Below, piece after piece: positions 31,983 to 51,800 of a stretch of 64,000 nucleotides of DNA (positions within the stretch are counted from its first letter, which is position 1; each line of letters starts with the position of its first letter). Below the pieces are notes generated by a model. It was not told where the DNA came from. It worked only from the letters and a program-made list of their open reading frames with translations, and ran no database searches. The position numbers were made by a program, and so were the translations under genes. The stretch comes from Cristatella mucedo (lineage: Eukaryota > Bryozoa > Phylactolaemata > Cristatellidae), in assembly GCA_009760855.2 (NCBI GenBank), contig WPIO01000008.1:11614501-11678500 (forward strand). Reading direction: 5' to 3'.

Positions 31983-33728
31983 GTATATGTATATGTATAT
32001 CCATAGAAATCCATTTATTTTAATAATATGCCATAGAGAATAATGTTGGTCCAGTGGTTAAGGTGCTCGCCCAGACTAAGGTATGGCTGAGGTCGTGGGC
32101 TCGAGCCCTGGGACACATGTGAAGCGCCTGAATAGAGATTTAGTTCTCTTGGGGCGCTATACAAATGAATTATATATTATTATATTATCCGTGAACATTT
32201 TCGCGTGCAAGAGAGTTTGGGGGCACTTACGATTTGCCAGCCCCTCATTAATTTGGCATCCAGTCGTCTCAGCAGTAGTTAGAGCTGCTGTACGATTCCG
32301 CAGACGATAGAGAACAGTTCGATTAGGGCATGTTGCTAGCACTTTACAATGAATTAGCAGCAGAAAGATCGCTTGTCTTCTTGGGATGAGTGAAGCCTGT
32401 GCTAGATATAACCTGGCAAAGTATGCCAGGAAAGTTTTATTCAAACTGGCGTCGCCTAAACAAGAAGCTGAAGCTCCTTTCGCTGATGAGACCAGCGCTC
32501 TCACAGAGGAAGTGGAAGCATCTACAGGAGTCGTCGACTTACCTAAAAGAGCATCATTACGTAACTTGTTAATAAGGTCCCCCCCATGCTTGAGTAAAGC
32601 CGACAGGTGGAAATGGATTAAGTACCACGCGGGTGCTTACAGACTGGTGCTATTTCCATTAAACTGATGAGAGCAAATTTAAACTCTTTGGGCAAACGCT
32701 GCTACCTCTAAGTCACCCGAAGAAAGGTGAAGAATAGCAAGACTGCCCGCAGCTTTAAAGTATAAAACACAGCGATTGTAGAATCGTGGTCTGGGTCTCC
32801 CTTTTCATTTCCGCATCAGGTCGTAGCATCTCATTCCTGGCATTATGGACAAGAATGTGTACTTCATTGTGCTTTAGAACGTAGGAATTATGTATGCCAG
32901 AAGTCCTTTGGGAGATTTATTTATCTTCAGCAGGATAATGACCTAAAGCATACTGTAAGGTGGGTCAGAAAATGATTTAATAACTGCTGTTACTGCTACA
33001 GATTGGCCTACTCAGTTGCTCGATTTAAACCCCATAAGCCATCTAAAAATGACTTAGTCCAGAGGCTGAAAAGCAATCAAAATCTGCTTATACCGACAGA
33101 CGTTTTCCAACAGATTAGAATGCTTGTTTTCTTGCTAATTAGGTGTTATCTATTGTCAATATTTGTCAGTAAAAACGTTGCTCCGGGCGACCATTTTCAG
33201 GCTGCATTATCGCCTCGCTTACGTGTATCGTAGCTGGTCAGTGTATCCTGTTCAGACTATAGTAGTGTAGAGGCAACTTGCATACTTCTACCCTGTCCTA
33301 CGCACTAGATGCAAACACAGTGCCAGCACCATAAACAAATGAGCTGGCAGGCAATCAAGACATATTGACAGCATTTGATTTGCATTTTGCAGGAAGTGAT
33401 ACTTAGCTTGCACAATCCTAGCAGGATTGTGCAAGGCACAGTAGATGTGACGTCTGAGCTCTACAATCGCTATCCATCGGTAGTGCGTGTTGCCGTTCTG
33501 CAGCACGTGACTGCCGAGGATCCTGCTGCCCCAAAGAGGCTCGCTGCAACCGTGCTGGCAGCACTCAAGGCCTGCGGTTCGTGTGGTGCTCACTGCGAAA
33601 TCAGCGTAGGTGAAGAGGACACGCTGGATTTCTACACCCAGCTAGGCTTTGTAAACTTCCAAAGAACATCTTCAGTTCCGCTGACGACAGCCTCGGACGA
33701 CATGCTCACATGTGTACGAGCTCTGTGA
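8907..33728 (+). CDS. OGA: Protein O-GlcNAcase, complete gene, 14 exons
   Basis: OGA removes O-linked N-acetylglucosamine from Ser/Thr of nuclear and cytosolic proteins. Coding exons: 8907-9003, 13086-13137, 14794-14891, 16459-16589, 17093-17264, 17426-17524, 17660-17938, 23581-24131, 24546-24726, 26484-26578, 28094-28201, 28431-28522, 29537-29738, 33393-33728. All junctions are GT-AG and all phases agree, giving 830 residues (human about 916). The start [12 protein letters not shown] lies shortly before CGVVEG. Pocket residues G33, K64, D140, D141, Y185, W244, N246, D251 and N279 match human G67, K98, D174, D175, Y219, W278, N280, D285 and N313 at a constant offset of 34. The order is GH84 catalytic domain, disordered insert, helical stalk, pseudo-acetyltransferase domain. 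A poly(A) signal AATAAA lies at 33,926. It should be active unless transcripts say otherwise. Confidence 0.93.
9355..9495 (-). repeat. SINE family A copy
   Basis: A tRNA-derived element. On the minus strand a degraded box A head is followed by a box B-like segment (GGGCTCAAGCCCC) and then the 3' hairpin region with GCGCTATACAAATGAATT. It matches the copies at 15,757, 25,208, 32,040 and 52,008. Confidence 0.7.
10040..10200 (+). mobile_element. LINE family B 3' fragment
   Basis: Matches the 3' end of the LINE-B copies at 20,640 and 60,310 (GAAGGCTGTTGGCTAC, GCTATAAAAACTC, TTTGTAGAGTTACAGA). It is truncated by the AC tract. Confidence 0.55.
10202..10242. repeat. AC dinucleotide microsatellite
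   Basis: About 20 CA units in OGA intron 1. Confidence 0.95.
10455..11790 (-). mobile_element. LINE family A (L2/CR1-type), 5'-truncated
   Basis: The longest copy of this family. On the minus strand it encodes the C-terminal half of a reverse transcriptase, with GSVLGPVLF and FYADDTQL, followed by the LINE C-terminal region with [19 protein letters not shown]. The reading frame is continuous over both parts except for one TAG directly after YADDTQL (about 11,527). The 3' end is a hairpin-forming segment with AGAGATTAAGTTCTCT and then ATT repeats. The family looks like clade L2/CR1. No endonuclease remains. Confidence 0.82.
13086..17938 (+). CDS. OGA: OGA exons 2-7: GH84 catalytic domain
   Basis: These exons encode residues 33-309. 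GFYGRPWT opens the TIM barrel (exon 2). Exon 3 carries MYAPKDD with the pocket lysine. Exon 4 has [12 protein letters not shown]. Exon 5 has FALLFDDIE with the catalytic acid pair; in this family the first Asp polarises the substrate acetamido group and the second is the general acid/base. Exon 7 has [10 protein letters not shown] and [10 protein letters not shown], which line the sugar pocket. The barrel core is very conserved, so the exon borders are secure. Confidence 0.93.
13790..14130 (+). mobile_element. LINE-A-like fragment, internally deleted
   Basis: Plus-strand matches to the LINE-A region (CTGTTCCAAATTGACCTTA, AAGTCTGCCTACTTTCAGCT, GCAATGCTAAAAACTCACCT) with the middle missing. It lies in OGA intron 2; the rest of that intron is unremarkable. 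Confidence 0.5.
15130..15235. repeat. AC-rich microsatellite
   Basis: Imperfect CA repeats including CACACTAGATGCACAC twice, in OGA intron 3. Confidence 0.8.
15657..15722. repeat. GT dinucleotide microsatellite
   Basis: About 32 TG units in OGA intron 3, directly before a SINE-A copy. Confidence 0.95.
15757..15912 (-). repeat. SINE family A copy
   Basis: Minus-strand copy with box A (TTTGGCCCAGTGGTAAAGGT), box B (GGGCTCGAGCTTG) and the 3' part ending ATACAAATGAATTGTG. An extra 20 or so bases lie between the two boxes compared with the other copies. Confidence 0.72.
18085..20785 (+). mobile_element. LINE family B, 5'-truncated, broken
   Basis: The longest LINE in the window, in OGA intron 7. 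It begins inside the endonuclease ([23 protein letters not shown]), then reverse transcriptase pieces in several frames: [33 protein letters not shown], and the C-terminal region. It ends with GTGAGCTATACAAAACTC and a tail with ATTAC repeats. Many stops and frameshifts make it dead. The better-preserved copy at 59,365 shares the 3' half. Confidence 0.82.
21005..21900 (+). mobile_element. Tc1-like transposase remnant
   Basis: The plus strand shows, in order, [10 protein letters not shown] (N-terminal helix-turn-helix region), then [21 protein letters not shown] with the first catalytic acid region SDEGKFKLF, and finally [11 protein letters not shown], the relic of the second catalytic motif. 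Several frameshifts and stops. No clear terminal inverted repeats were found. Confidence 0.7.
22135..22216. repeat. AC dinucleotide microsatellite
   Basis: About 41 CA units in OGA intron 7. Confidence 0.95.
22278..22350 (-). mobile_element. LINE-A 3' end only
   Basis: Only the last about 70 bases of LINE-A on the minus strand: the AGAGATTGAGATCTCT hairpin segment, then ATT repeats. A very short insertion, as expected from early termination of target-primed reverse transcription. Confidence 0.6.
22490..23100 (-). mobile_element. Second Tc1-like transposase remnant
   Basis: On the minus strand, [11 protein letters not shown] matches the FQQDNDPKH-type motif of Tc1 transposases, preceded by a GGGGDVMVW-like segment and followed by DWPSQSLDL, the relic of the second catalytic region. 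Broken by frameshifts. It is in the opposite orientation to the copy at 21,005 and not its simple extension. Confidence 0.65.
23457..23498. repeat. CTGG tetranucleotide repeat
   Basis: Ten tandem CTGG units ending about 80 bases before the acceptor of OGA exon 8. Confidence 0.95.
23581..28201 (+). CDS. OGA: OGA exons 8-11: insert and helical stalk
   Basis: These exons encode residues 310-621. Exon 8 begins after a CAG acceptor at 23,578-23,580 and carries [20 protein letters not shown], a long low-complexity acidic/Ala/Ser insert, and [18 protein letters not shown], the start of the stalk. Exon 9 has [20 protein letters not shown], exon 10 ends GGLTAEFE, and exon 11 carries [12 protein letters not shown]. 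In human OGA the stalk helices swap between monomers to make the dimeric substrate cleft. The insert is the least conserved part of the family and is shorter here. Confidence 0.9.
24760..24905 (+). repeat. SINE family B copy
   Basis: Box B (GTGGGTTCGAATCCTG) and a 3' part AAGGCTCTTCTGCAGCTATG ending GCTGTTAAATCAGCTA. It begins about 35 bases after the donor of OGA exon 9. Shared with 26,850, 31,463 and 44,908. Confidence 0.7.
25010..25480 (-). mobile_element. LINE-A fragment split by a SINE-A
   Basis: Minus-strand LINE-A sequence on both sides of a SINE-A at 25,208-25,350 (left part with GCAGAGTTTTGCGCC, right part with AGCAAGCCCGATTTTTGCAA on the plus strand). This orders the two insertions in time. 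Confidence 0.6.
25208..25350 (+). repeat. SINE family A copy nested in LINE-A
   Basis: Box A GGCCCAGTGGCTAAGGCACT, box B GTGGACTTGAGCCC, 3' part AGCGCCTTAATAGAGATTAA, and an AT-rich tail. The head and tail are well preserved. Confidence 0.75.
25599..25642. repeat. CAT trinucleotide repeat
   Basis: About 14 CAT/TAT units in OGA intron 9; gives chance His or Met runs in open frames. Confidence 0.9.
26850..26942 (-). repeat. SINE family B head fragment
   Basis: On the minus strand TTAGCCCAGTAATGAGGTGC (box A), GGGTTTGGGTCCTGCAGTGG (box B), then the family-B spacer; the tail is missing. In OGA intron 10. Confidence 0.5.
26943..28093. other. Rest of OGA intron 10
   Basis: No named repeat found. 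Several long open frames here show no conserved motifs and I treat them as chance. Confidence 0.4.
28431..33728 (+). CDS. OGA: OGA exons 12-14: pseudo-acetyltransferase domain
   Basis: These exons encode residues 622-830: [18 protein letters not shown], then [19 protein letters not shown] and GTVCGYAL, then the last exon with [26 protein letters not shown] and [10 protein letters not shown]. The fold is GNAT-like; in animals this domain is considered inactive as an acetyltransferase and helps OGA shape and interactions. The last intron (29,739-33,392) is long and holds a LINE fragment, a MITE, two SINEs, an AT repeat and a Tc1-like remnant. Confidence 0.9.
30055..30660 (+). mobile_element. 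LINE-A fragment in last OGA intron
   Basis: Plus-strand LINE C-terminal coding region ([20 protein letters not shown]), then the 3' part with AGAAAGAGATTAAGTTCTCT and ATT repeats. It is 5'-truncated inside the reverse transcriptase, with frameshifts. Confidence 0.72.
31160..31450. mobile_element. MITE-like element, one end missing
   Basis: The left end (about 31,170-31,225, with TTTATTGAAAGCCC) matches the left inverted repeat of the element at 52,970, while the interior matches that element only as its reverse complement (both contain GCCGACCTTTTCAGTAAAAC or its complement). The right inverted repeat is not visible; a SINE-B follows. Confidence 0.55.
31463..31640 (+). repeat. SINE family B copy
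   Basis: Box A GGCTCACTAGGTAAGGCGCT, box B GTGAGTTCGATTCCTG, the family spacer with ATCGCCACTGCCAGCGG, and tail AAGGCTCTTCTGTTGCTATA to GCTGTTAAATCAGCTA, then TTTA repeats. The best-preserved family-B copy. Confidence 0.75.
31908..31998. repeat. AT dinucleotide microsatellite
   Basis: About 30 AT units with GTAT variants at the right end. Confidence 0.95.
32040..32188 (+). repeat. SINE family A copy (best preserved)
   Basis: Box A GGTCCAGTGGTTAAGGTGCT, box B GTGGGCTCGAGCCCTG, then GCGCCTGAATAGAGATTTAG, which can pair with TTCTCTTGGGGCGC to form a hairpin, then ACAAATGAATTATATATTAT. Confidence 0.8.
32755..33150 (+). mobile_element. Third Tc1-like transposase remnant
   Basis: The plus strand shows [12 protein letters not shown], then [15 protein letters not shown], the family signature around the second catalytic acid region. 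Frameshifts follow. It ends before the last OGA exon. Confidence 0.7.
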
Positions 33729-34131
33729 TATCAAGGTCCTTTGCAAACGGTATGCTGCAGCAATGCTACATACAAGAGAGAGAAATGTGAGCCGCTTTTG
33801 TCGACGGTCACTCCAATCGGGGGTAGTCTGCTAGTCCATTCACAGGCATTATGTAGCCAATGTATAGCAATCTTGTCCAGCGGCCTATTGCATAAGGTTC
33901 TTATGCCATCGCATTGCTCCATGAAAATAAAAATGCTCAACTGATTCACAAGCAATGAGGACTGTGGCAGATCGAGACTGCTCGATGATCATCGCCGGAA
34001 AGGGTGTACACGATCCCTATGGAGAAAAGATCTTTCTATTGCACTTCTGCAAGGACAGTGACTAGGACAAATATAGCGCTACAGGCAGCAACGACCACAC
34101 CGTATTGTATGCAGCAGGTGAGGCGTGACAC
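33729..34131. other. Convergent OGA/CENATAC intergenic space
   Basis: About 400 bases between the two stop codons must hold both 3' UTRs. Only the OGA-strand AATAAA is clear; no AATAAA is seen for the minus strand here, so the CENATAC 3' UTR may extend into OGA or use a variant signal. Confidence 0.5.
33926..33931 (+). terminator. OGA polyadenylation signal
   Basis: AATAAA about 200 bases after the OGA stop codon and about 200 bases before the facing CENATAC stop codon. Confidence 0.5.
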
Positions 34132-45788
<11,657 letters not shown>

Positions 45789-45842
45789 GTCAAGCCAGAA
45801 GAGCGAAAGCGCGTAATGTACTCGCTGTAATTTCGGCCGCAT

Positions 45843-46495
45843 ATGCAGGAACTTCCTGTTTCGCCCACTGGCAGCTTTCCTTTGAATTGCTTCGCGTTAG
45901 TAGCGGCATTTGAAGACCTGAAGTAACGAGGAGTCTTCATTGATGCTAATGGAGAGCATACATACATGGTTATTTGATAACATTGAAGATATATAAAGTC
46001 TATAGAATGCATCCGGACGGCGTCCTTGGAATTCCACGACAGCAACCCACTAGCTAGTACGGTTACACCAGTATTCATACCTTACTACAACTATCAAATG
46101 CATGGATGGAACTGCAAATAAAAATTCCAGATTTTGTATTTCATTTTTAATCATGTCTTTCCTCCAAGTCTCGTACTAGGTACGGTTAGCTGGGACGGCT
46201 GTTATGCGATATGGGTTAGCAGCTGGGCTGACGCCTGACCATTGGGCTTGCCCTGATGTGCAATTACGCTTCTCACTAAATCTTGACTTTTGGGGAATAG
46301 ATGTTCGTCGGCTGAGACATGGGATCTAGCGCTCTCGAGTCGCTAAGCGCAGCATCCGGATGGTTGGCTGGCATTCGCCGACGATTCCGCCATCCACAGA
46401 AAGCCACGAGGACCCACTGCCAAACACGACTAGATAAGTGAGCTTGCCGATACTCCCGAGTATTGACGTGATCGGACAAAGATGATCTAAGAAAC
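45843..46495. other. CENATAC 5' flank
   Basis: This should hold the CENATAC promoter and 5' UTR. Minus-strand open frames upstream of 45,842 show no conserved motif. Otherwise it is unremarkable host sequence up to a LINE fragment. Confidence 0.35.
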
Positions 46496-47290
46496 CACTT
46501 AAGTAAGGGGTATCTCAGGGCTCTGTGCTCGGTCCGCTTCTTTTCACAGTGCATACTCTCCCTCTTGCCGATGTGATCGCCAAGCACAATCTAGGCTTTC
46601 ACTTCAGATCACTCAGATGTACCTTGCAGATTACTCAGTTGTACCTTTGCTTTGGTCCCTCCCAGCTCTCCAGCACGTCGAATTCTCCCAACTCCCTTGC
46701 TGCATGTATTGATGACATCCACACATGGATGTCATCAATACATGAAGCAACTTTCATAAATTGAATGATGATTAAACCACCTTACTAATTATGGGCAAAC
46801 TAAGTGTGATTCAGAAATTGGAAAACCACCATATTTCCTGTTAAATCTGCACGAAATTCAAGTGTCCTGTTCCAAAGTAACCTTTGAGTAGACGACCACA
46901 TCATCTACACAGTCTAGTCTGCCTACTTTCAGCTACATAACATTGCTAAAATTCGGGCTTGCTGAAACAAGGATACTTGATCAAAACTGGTCCGTGCACT
47001 TGTGACATCCCGTCTTGACTTCTGTAACTCGCTGCTTGCTGGTTTACCAATGCATACTTAGTCGTAGGCATGGGTTCTGAGAGCGCTATTCAAATGTATT
47101 ATGCTGACCCTGTGCATGTCACCCCTAACCATATTATTCATTTTGTTTGTTTTTCAAGCATGATTTTACTTACCATTCAATTGCATTTCACTTTGCAGCA
47201 AATTTAAGCACATAGAAAGAGATTTAAGTTCTCGGAGGGCGCTTTATCAAGTGCATTATTATTATTATTATTATTATTATCATTACTAGG
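46496..47290 (+). mobile_element. LINE-A copy with fold-back rearrangement
   Basis: Starts in the reverse transcriptase ([19 protein letters not shown]), with a short insertion replacing the YADD region, an 18-base perfect inverted repeat at 46,704-46,745, then pieces of the downstream coding region and the 3' end with ATT repeats. A stretch corresponding to the conserved C-terminal region is deleted. Confidence 0.72.
46704..46745. repeat. 18-base perfect inverted repeat
   Basis: CATGTATTGATGACATCC and GGATGTCATCAATACATG separated by six bases (ACACAT). The other LINE-A copies have only the left arm followed by normal sequence. Confidence 0.9.
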
Positions 47291-47504
47291 AAGTCGCAGC
47301 CAGTCGCTATACAACTATTATTATTATTATCACTAGTAAGTCACAGCCAGAAACAAACTATCTTCCCTAGCACTCCGAAATACAGAACGGCCGAAGGACG
47401 TCTGCCTAGGACAGATCGTGGAAGCAAAGAATTTCACCACTGCATAGGGAATTCAGCTGATGGATTACTAGTCCAGTGCTCTGCTGATTGAGCTAATAAT
47501 AACA

Positions 47505-48035
47505 GTTGTAGTGCATTTTATATAGCGCCCTAAGAGAACTTAACCTCTTTCTAGGCACTTTACATTTGCTGCAAAGGAAGCAAATATTTAGTGGTAGCAC
47601 GCTCAATAACAAGAATAGCATGGTTAGGGGTGATGCAAGTTAGTATGGTTAGTGGCAGCATGCAGTGTCAGCCTGCATAAGCACATAAAGGACGAACCAG
47701 TTGGACCCACTCAATGCTGATAAATAGATGCGTTGTGTTTTCTTTTAAATGGGGTTAAGTCAGATGACGTGACGCAGGTCGGGAGTGAGTTACAGGCTTT
47801 GGGAGCATACGAACTAAAGGCACGGTCTCCAAAGGATTTGAGGTTCTTACGAGGTCATGGTAAACAATTCGATTTAGAAAAGTGGGTGGTACGATGCCTA
47901 GCCTGGTGAGGGAGTAGATCTGATGGGTAAGCTGGAGCCAAAGAGTGAAGGGACCTTAAAGTGAGTTATAGAACCTTGAAGTAGATGCGTTGCTTGACAG
48001 GGAACCAGTGCACGTCGGCGAGAAGTGGCTAGAAG
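47505..48035 (-). mobile_element. LINE-A 3' fragment
   Basis: Minus-strand 3' end (hairpin segment AGAAAGAGGTTAAGTTCTCT) and about 450 bases of C-terminal coding region matching the copy at 10,455. Confidence 0.72.
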
Positions 48036-48835
48036 AAGCTATCGAGACTACTCTCCAATAGGCACTCAAAATAGGGCTCTGCAGTCTCGGCTTTAAATTA
48101 ACATCATTTAAAATAATAAGAAAGCAATTTCTGAAGGCATTCAACACTCGTCCTTCTATTCCATTAGCATTCAGGAATGCATATCAACAGCAGACATCAC
48201 AGGAATAAAGACCGTCGAGTCAGTGGACTGGTGCAAGCATCTGCCACGGCATGCTTGGCATGCAGGTAAAAAATAACGATCCGCTTACGGAATGTTAGAA
48301 ACGACTATGCTATACCATAGATGAAACCTGGGGTAAGACGCTTACCTATAACGTCGAACTTCGTGGGCATGAGCCCGGCTGCATATTTAAAGTGCCTGGA
48401 GAGAATTACACACACACACAAACACACACACACGTGTGTGTGGGTCTACAATTCACTTTAATAACTAATTAATATATATGTGCATATAGAAATCACTTCT
48501 CCGTTTTAAGTCCCAAAACTTCTTGAATTTTACAACAGCTCTAGAACAAGGCTGTAATTAGTTCGTGCAGTCATTAAATGTAACATGTTAATGATGGAAT
48601 TTGAAGAAATCGTTTGATCTAACTGCTTAAATCATTGCCAATGAATGTCATCAGCACTACCTTAAAAATAAGCATTGCCATACAAGACATTAATATACAC
48701 GAGTCATAGAAAACAAAATAAACAATATTTGAGCAATGTCCTCGTATTGAGCAGTGGGACGCATGGAAGCAACCTGCGAGCACGTCCTTCTGTGGCAAGG
48801 CATGAGCAGGGCATGATTATAGCCTAATCCAAGGA
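48036..48835. other. MCM9 3' flank
   Basis: Contains a truncated SINE-A-like piece (48,315-48,400), a short AC repeat, and the presumed MCM9 3' UTR next to 48,835. No clear minus-strand AATAAA within 300 bases of the stop. Confidence 0.4.
48315..48400 (+). repeat. Truncated SINE-A-like fragment
   Basis: CGTGGGCATGAGCCCGG resembles box B and AAAGTGCCTGGAGAGAATT the 3' part; the tail is replaced by an AC repeat. Confidence 0.4.
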
Positions 48836-51800
48836 CTATTCAAGTTCCAAGTCTTCGTCGTTGATGTCGGCAAGTGTTGTATTCGCTCGTATGCTACCAG
48901 ACGTGTATGCAGTGGCCTGCTGGCGTGCCTCTTGCTTGTTGTGCTTCGTGAAAGCAAATTTTTGCAATCGGGTGAAGACCGACTCGGACACCTTTGCCCG
49001 TTTTGCAGCACATTCAGGGCCACTCTCCATGGCATCGTCGGCCAACCTATCAGATCTGCTGCTGATATCGACAAGTACCATGGGAAGCTTTTCGGGAAGC
49101 ACTGGTGGTCGTACGCAGATAGTTTTGCTGGGGCTCACAGCATGGCCATCGTCGTTGGGCAACTGTACTGTAGCAGCCGGCTTCACACTATCCTCGTGGA
49201 AGCTGCAGGATTTGTGCACGACGACGATCTCGTCTGTAGCAACACCACTAGCAGTAGCACCTATGCCGTGCACCTTATGAGCGCGAACTGTGGCTAAGTC
49301 AGAATCGACTGCACTAGTCTCGAGAAATTTATTGTCATCACAAGTTAGACTGCAACGGCTGCTGGCCAGTCGTGACCCATCTGCCTGTCTGCTGTCCGGG
49401 TTCTCTTCAGCAGAAGCAGCCACCTGGTGGATATCGCTGTCCGTAGGATAGACGGCAGAATCCGGTCTTGATCGAGGTGAATGGCTGTCGCTACGATCTA
49501 GTGGGCTGGGCAAAGCAAGGCTCGGTGCCAGAGCACTATCTGTCGAGTCATGGCTATCAGCTGCCCCATGACTACGAGAAAGATGTTGCAGGCGTTGCAC
49601 TTCTGCCTCCATCAGGTCTGCGAGGCCCAGCGTCTCGAGAATGATGGACACTGCAAAGGTCGGTCACGATCTGCTCAAAGCTCATCTTGCAACACGAATA
49701 ACAACAAAAAGCCATCTACATTAATAACTCGACTGCAGGAAAAACTCTTTTAACACGGTTAGTCACATTTAGTAGAAATACAATAGCGGTAAAATATCTC
49801 ATAAAACTAGAGGACTTTCAAATGAAATACAAAAAGCTCAAAAGATTCCAAAACAAGACAACAAAGGCGATGAACATGCACAAGTGTATGCATGCATATT
49901 TCACTACCAGCCAATGAGCAAGCAGCTTCTCACATTCATAATCTTGAAACAAGCTTATTAGCCTCTTAACTTACACAGCTTAGACCTTTGACCTGGGCCG
50001 ACCCCTATTCATTAGCCCCCCACCGGCACCAATGACCAAGTTAGGTCTTAATTCCACTCGATGAGCAACTACCAAGCTTGAGTCGAATAAATACTAGGAT
50101 TTTGGGCAATGATTTTTCATTGATTTCGGGTCTAGCCCTGCCATGAAAATCCTTCGGGTCATACCCACTACTTAATAATTTTGCAGGTCTTCCCCCTTCG
50201 ATAAAAATCCTTGATCAGCCACTGCCTGTACATGTAATCAGCCAAACTGTCCGGATGTAAAACCAGTGCCTCCGGGTTTCCAACCAATACAACAAATTCA
50301 AGCAAATAGCTCCCAAGTATAACTGTGTCTGCAAGCACAGGCTTGTCTTCCAGACTTGGCAATAGCCCGATGGGACGGTCCTGTTATAAGGCTCGGGAGC
50401 AGAGCCAACGAAAAGACTCAATGCCTTAGCAACTAAAGTACTGTATTCCAAACGTCAGCTTTGCCCAAAAGTGCATTCTGAAAGTGGACAAGCCAGCATA
50501 ATTGGATCGCTGTCCCTCCGAGCACTCTGATCTGCAAAGCTTTAATATAAAAATAAATGGAGTCGCTTTGCCGTAGCATCATAGACTCATCGGCATTCCG
50601 CCATTTCGTTGAAGCAGGCAAAAACCCCACAAAGCAGCTACACAGCCGTTATCAATGACCTCTGACCACATCTCCATCGTTTAGCAGCTTAATAATAATA
50701 CATTTGTATAGTGCTCTCAGAGAACGTTCTATGATTCTGATTCGCTTTTTAGGCACTATAGATGTCCTGTAAAGGAGGCCGGATCAAATTATTAGTAGTA
50801 ACATGCACAATGTCAATAAGCATAACATGGTTAGAGGTGACACGAACAGTGTGAACATGCAAATATGGTTAGTGGCAGCATGAACAGTGTCAGCATGCAT
50901 AAGCACACAAAGGACGAATCACAGGTACCCATTAAATTCTTCGATAAACAGGTGCATTTTTAGCTTCTTTTTAAACGTCGTCAAGTCAGAGGTTGTGGTG
51001 ACGTCAGTCGGGAGATTGGTTGGGGGCACAGCTAAACGACTTGAGTTAGAAGATTGGGCGGTATTATGCCAAGTCTGATTGGGCATTAGCTTGGATTGAC
51101 AGGTCGGATCGATATTAAAGGTACGTAAGAGGAACAGGACCTTGAAGACAAAGCTTGGCTTGATGGAAAGCCAGTGCAGGTCTAGGAAAAAGTGCTTCGA
51201 TGTGGCAGTTGTGACTCTTACGACAGACGTGCCGTGCCGAAAGGGTGGTTATTGTGGCAGGAAAGAAAAGAAGCAAGAAAAAGATACCAGCAACAGGCCT
51301 TTGCAGCAACCGAATGTACAACTGGTACATCACAAATAAAACTAAGCCAATGGGCAGATACGGTCAAAATTCTTTACCAATCGTCGTACTGGGATTGGCA
51401 ATACCATCCAAAAAAGAAGACAGCCATGAAGACAAATCTGCCAAATGGGGTGACGTCTCGAATGTTTGCTATGGACATCCAGAGACCTGTGGCGAGCACA
51501 TCAATAGGTCTGCAACGTCACCGGCAGGTAGAGCTGAGTGTGCGCTTCATTTGTTGTTTTTAGCAATCATGACCGATCATGTCGTGGAAGTCATGAGCTT
51601 ATGATCTGTCCAAAATGCAGGGTTCACACTATCACACTTCTCAGTGTTGCAGCAACATCTGTTACTTACACCATGGGCAGAATTATTGCCACTATGGCAA
51701 CACCTCATGCTCAACCATATAAATTGCAACTTGCAACTAGGCAACATAAATTTAGGAAAGGATCTGGGTCGAAATGTGTAAGTACATTGGGCAGTGAAGA

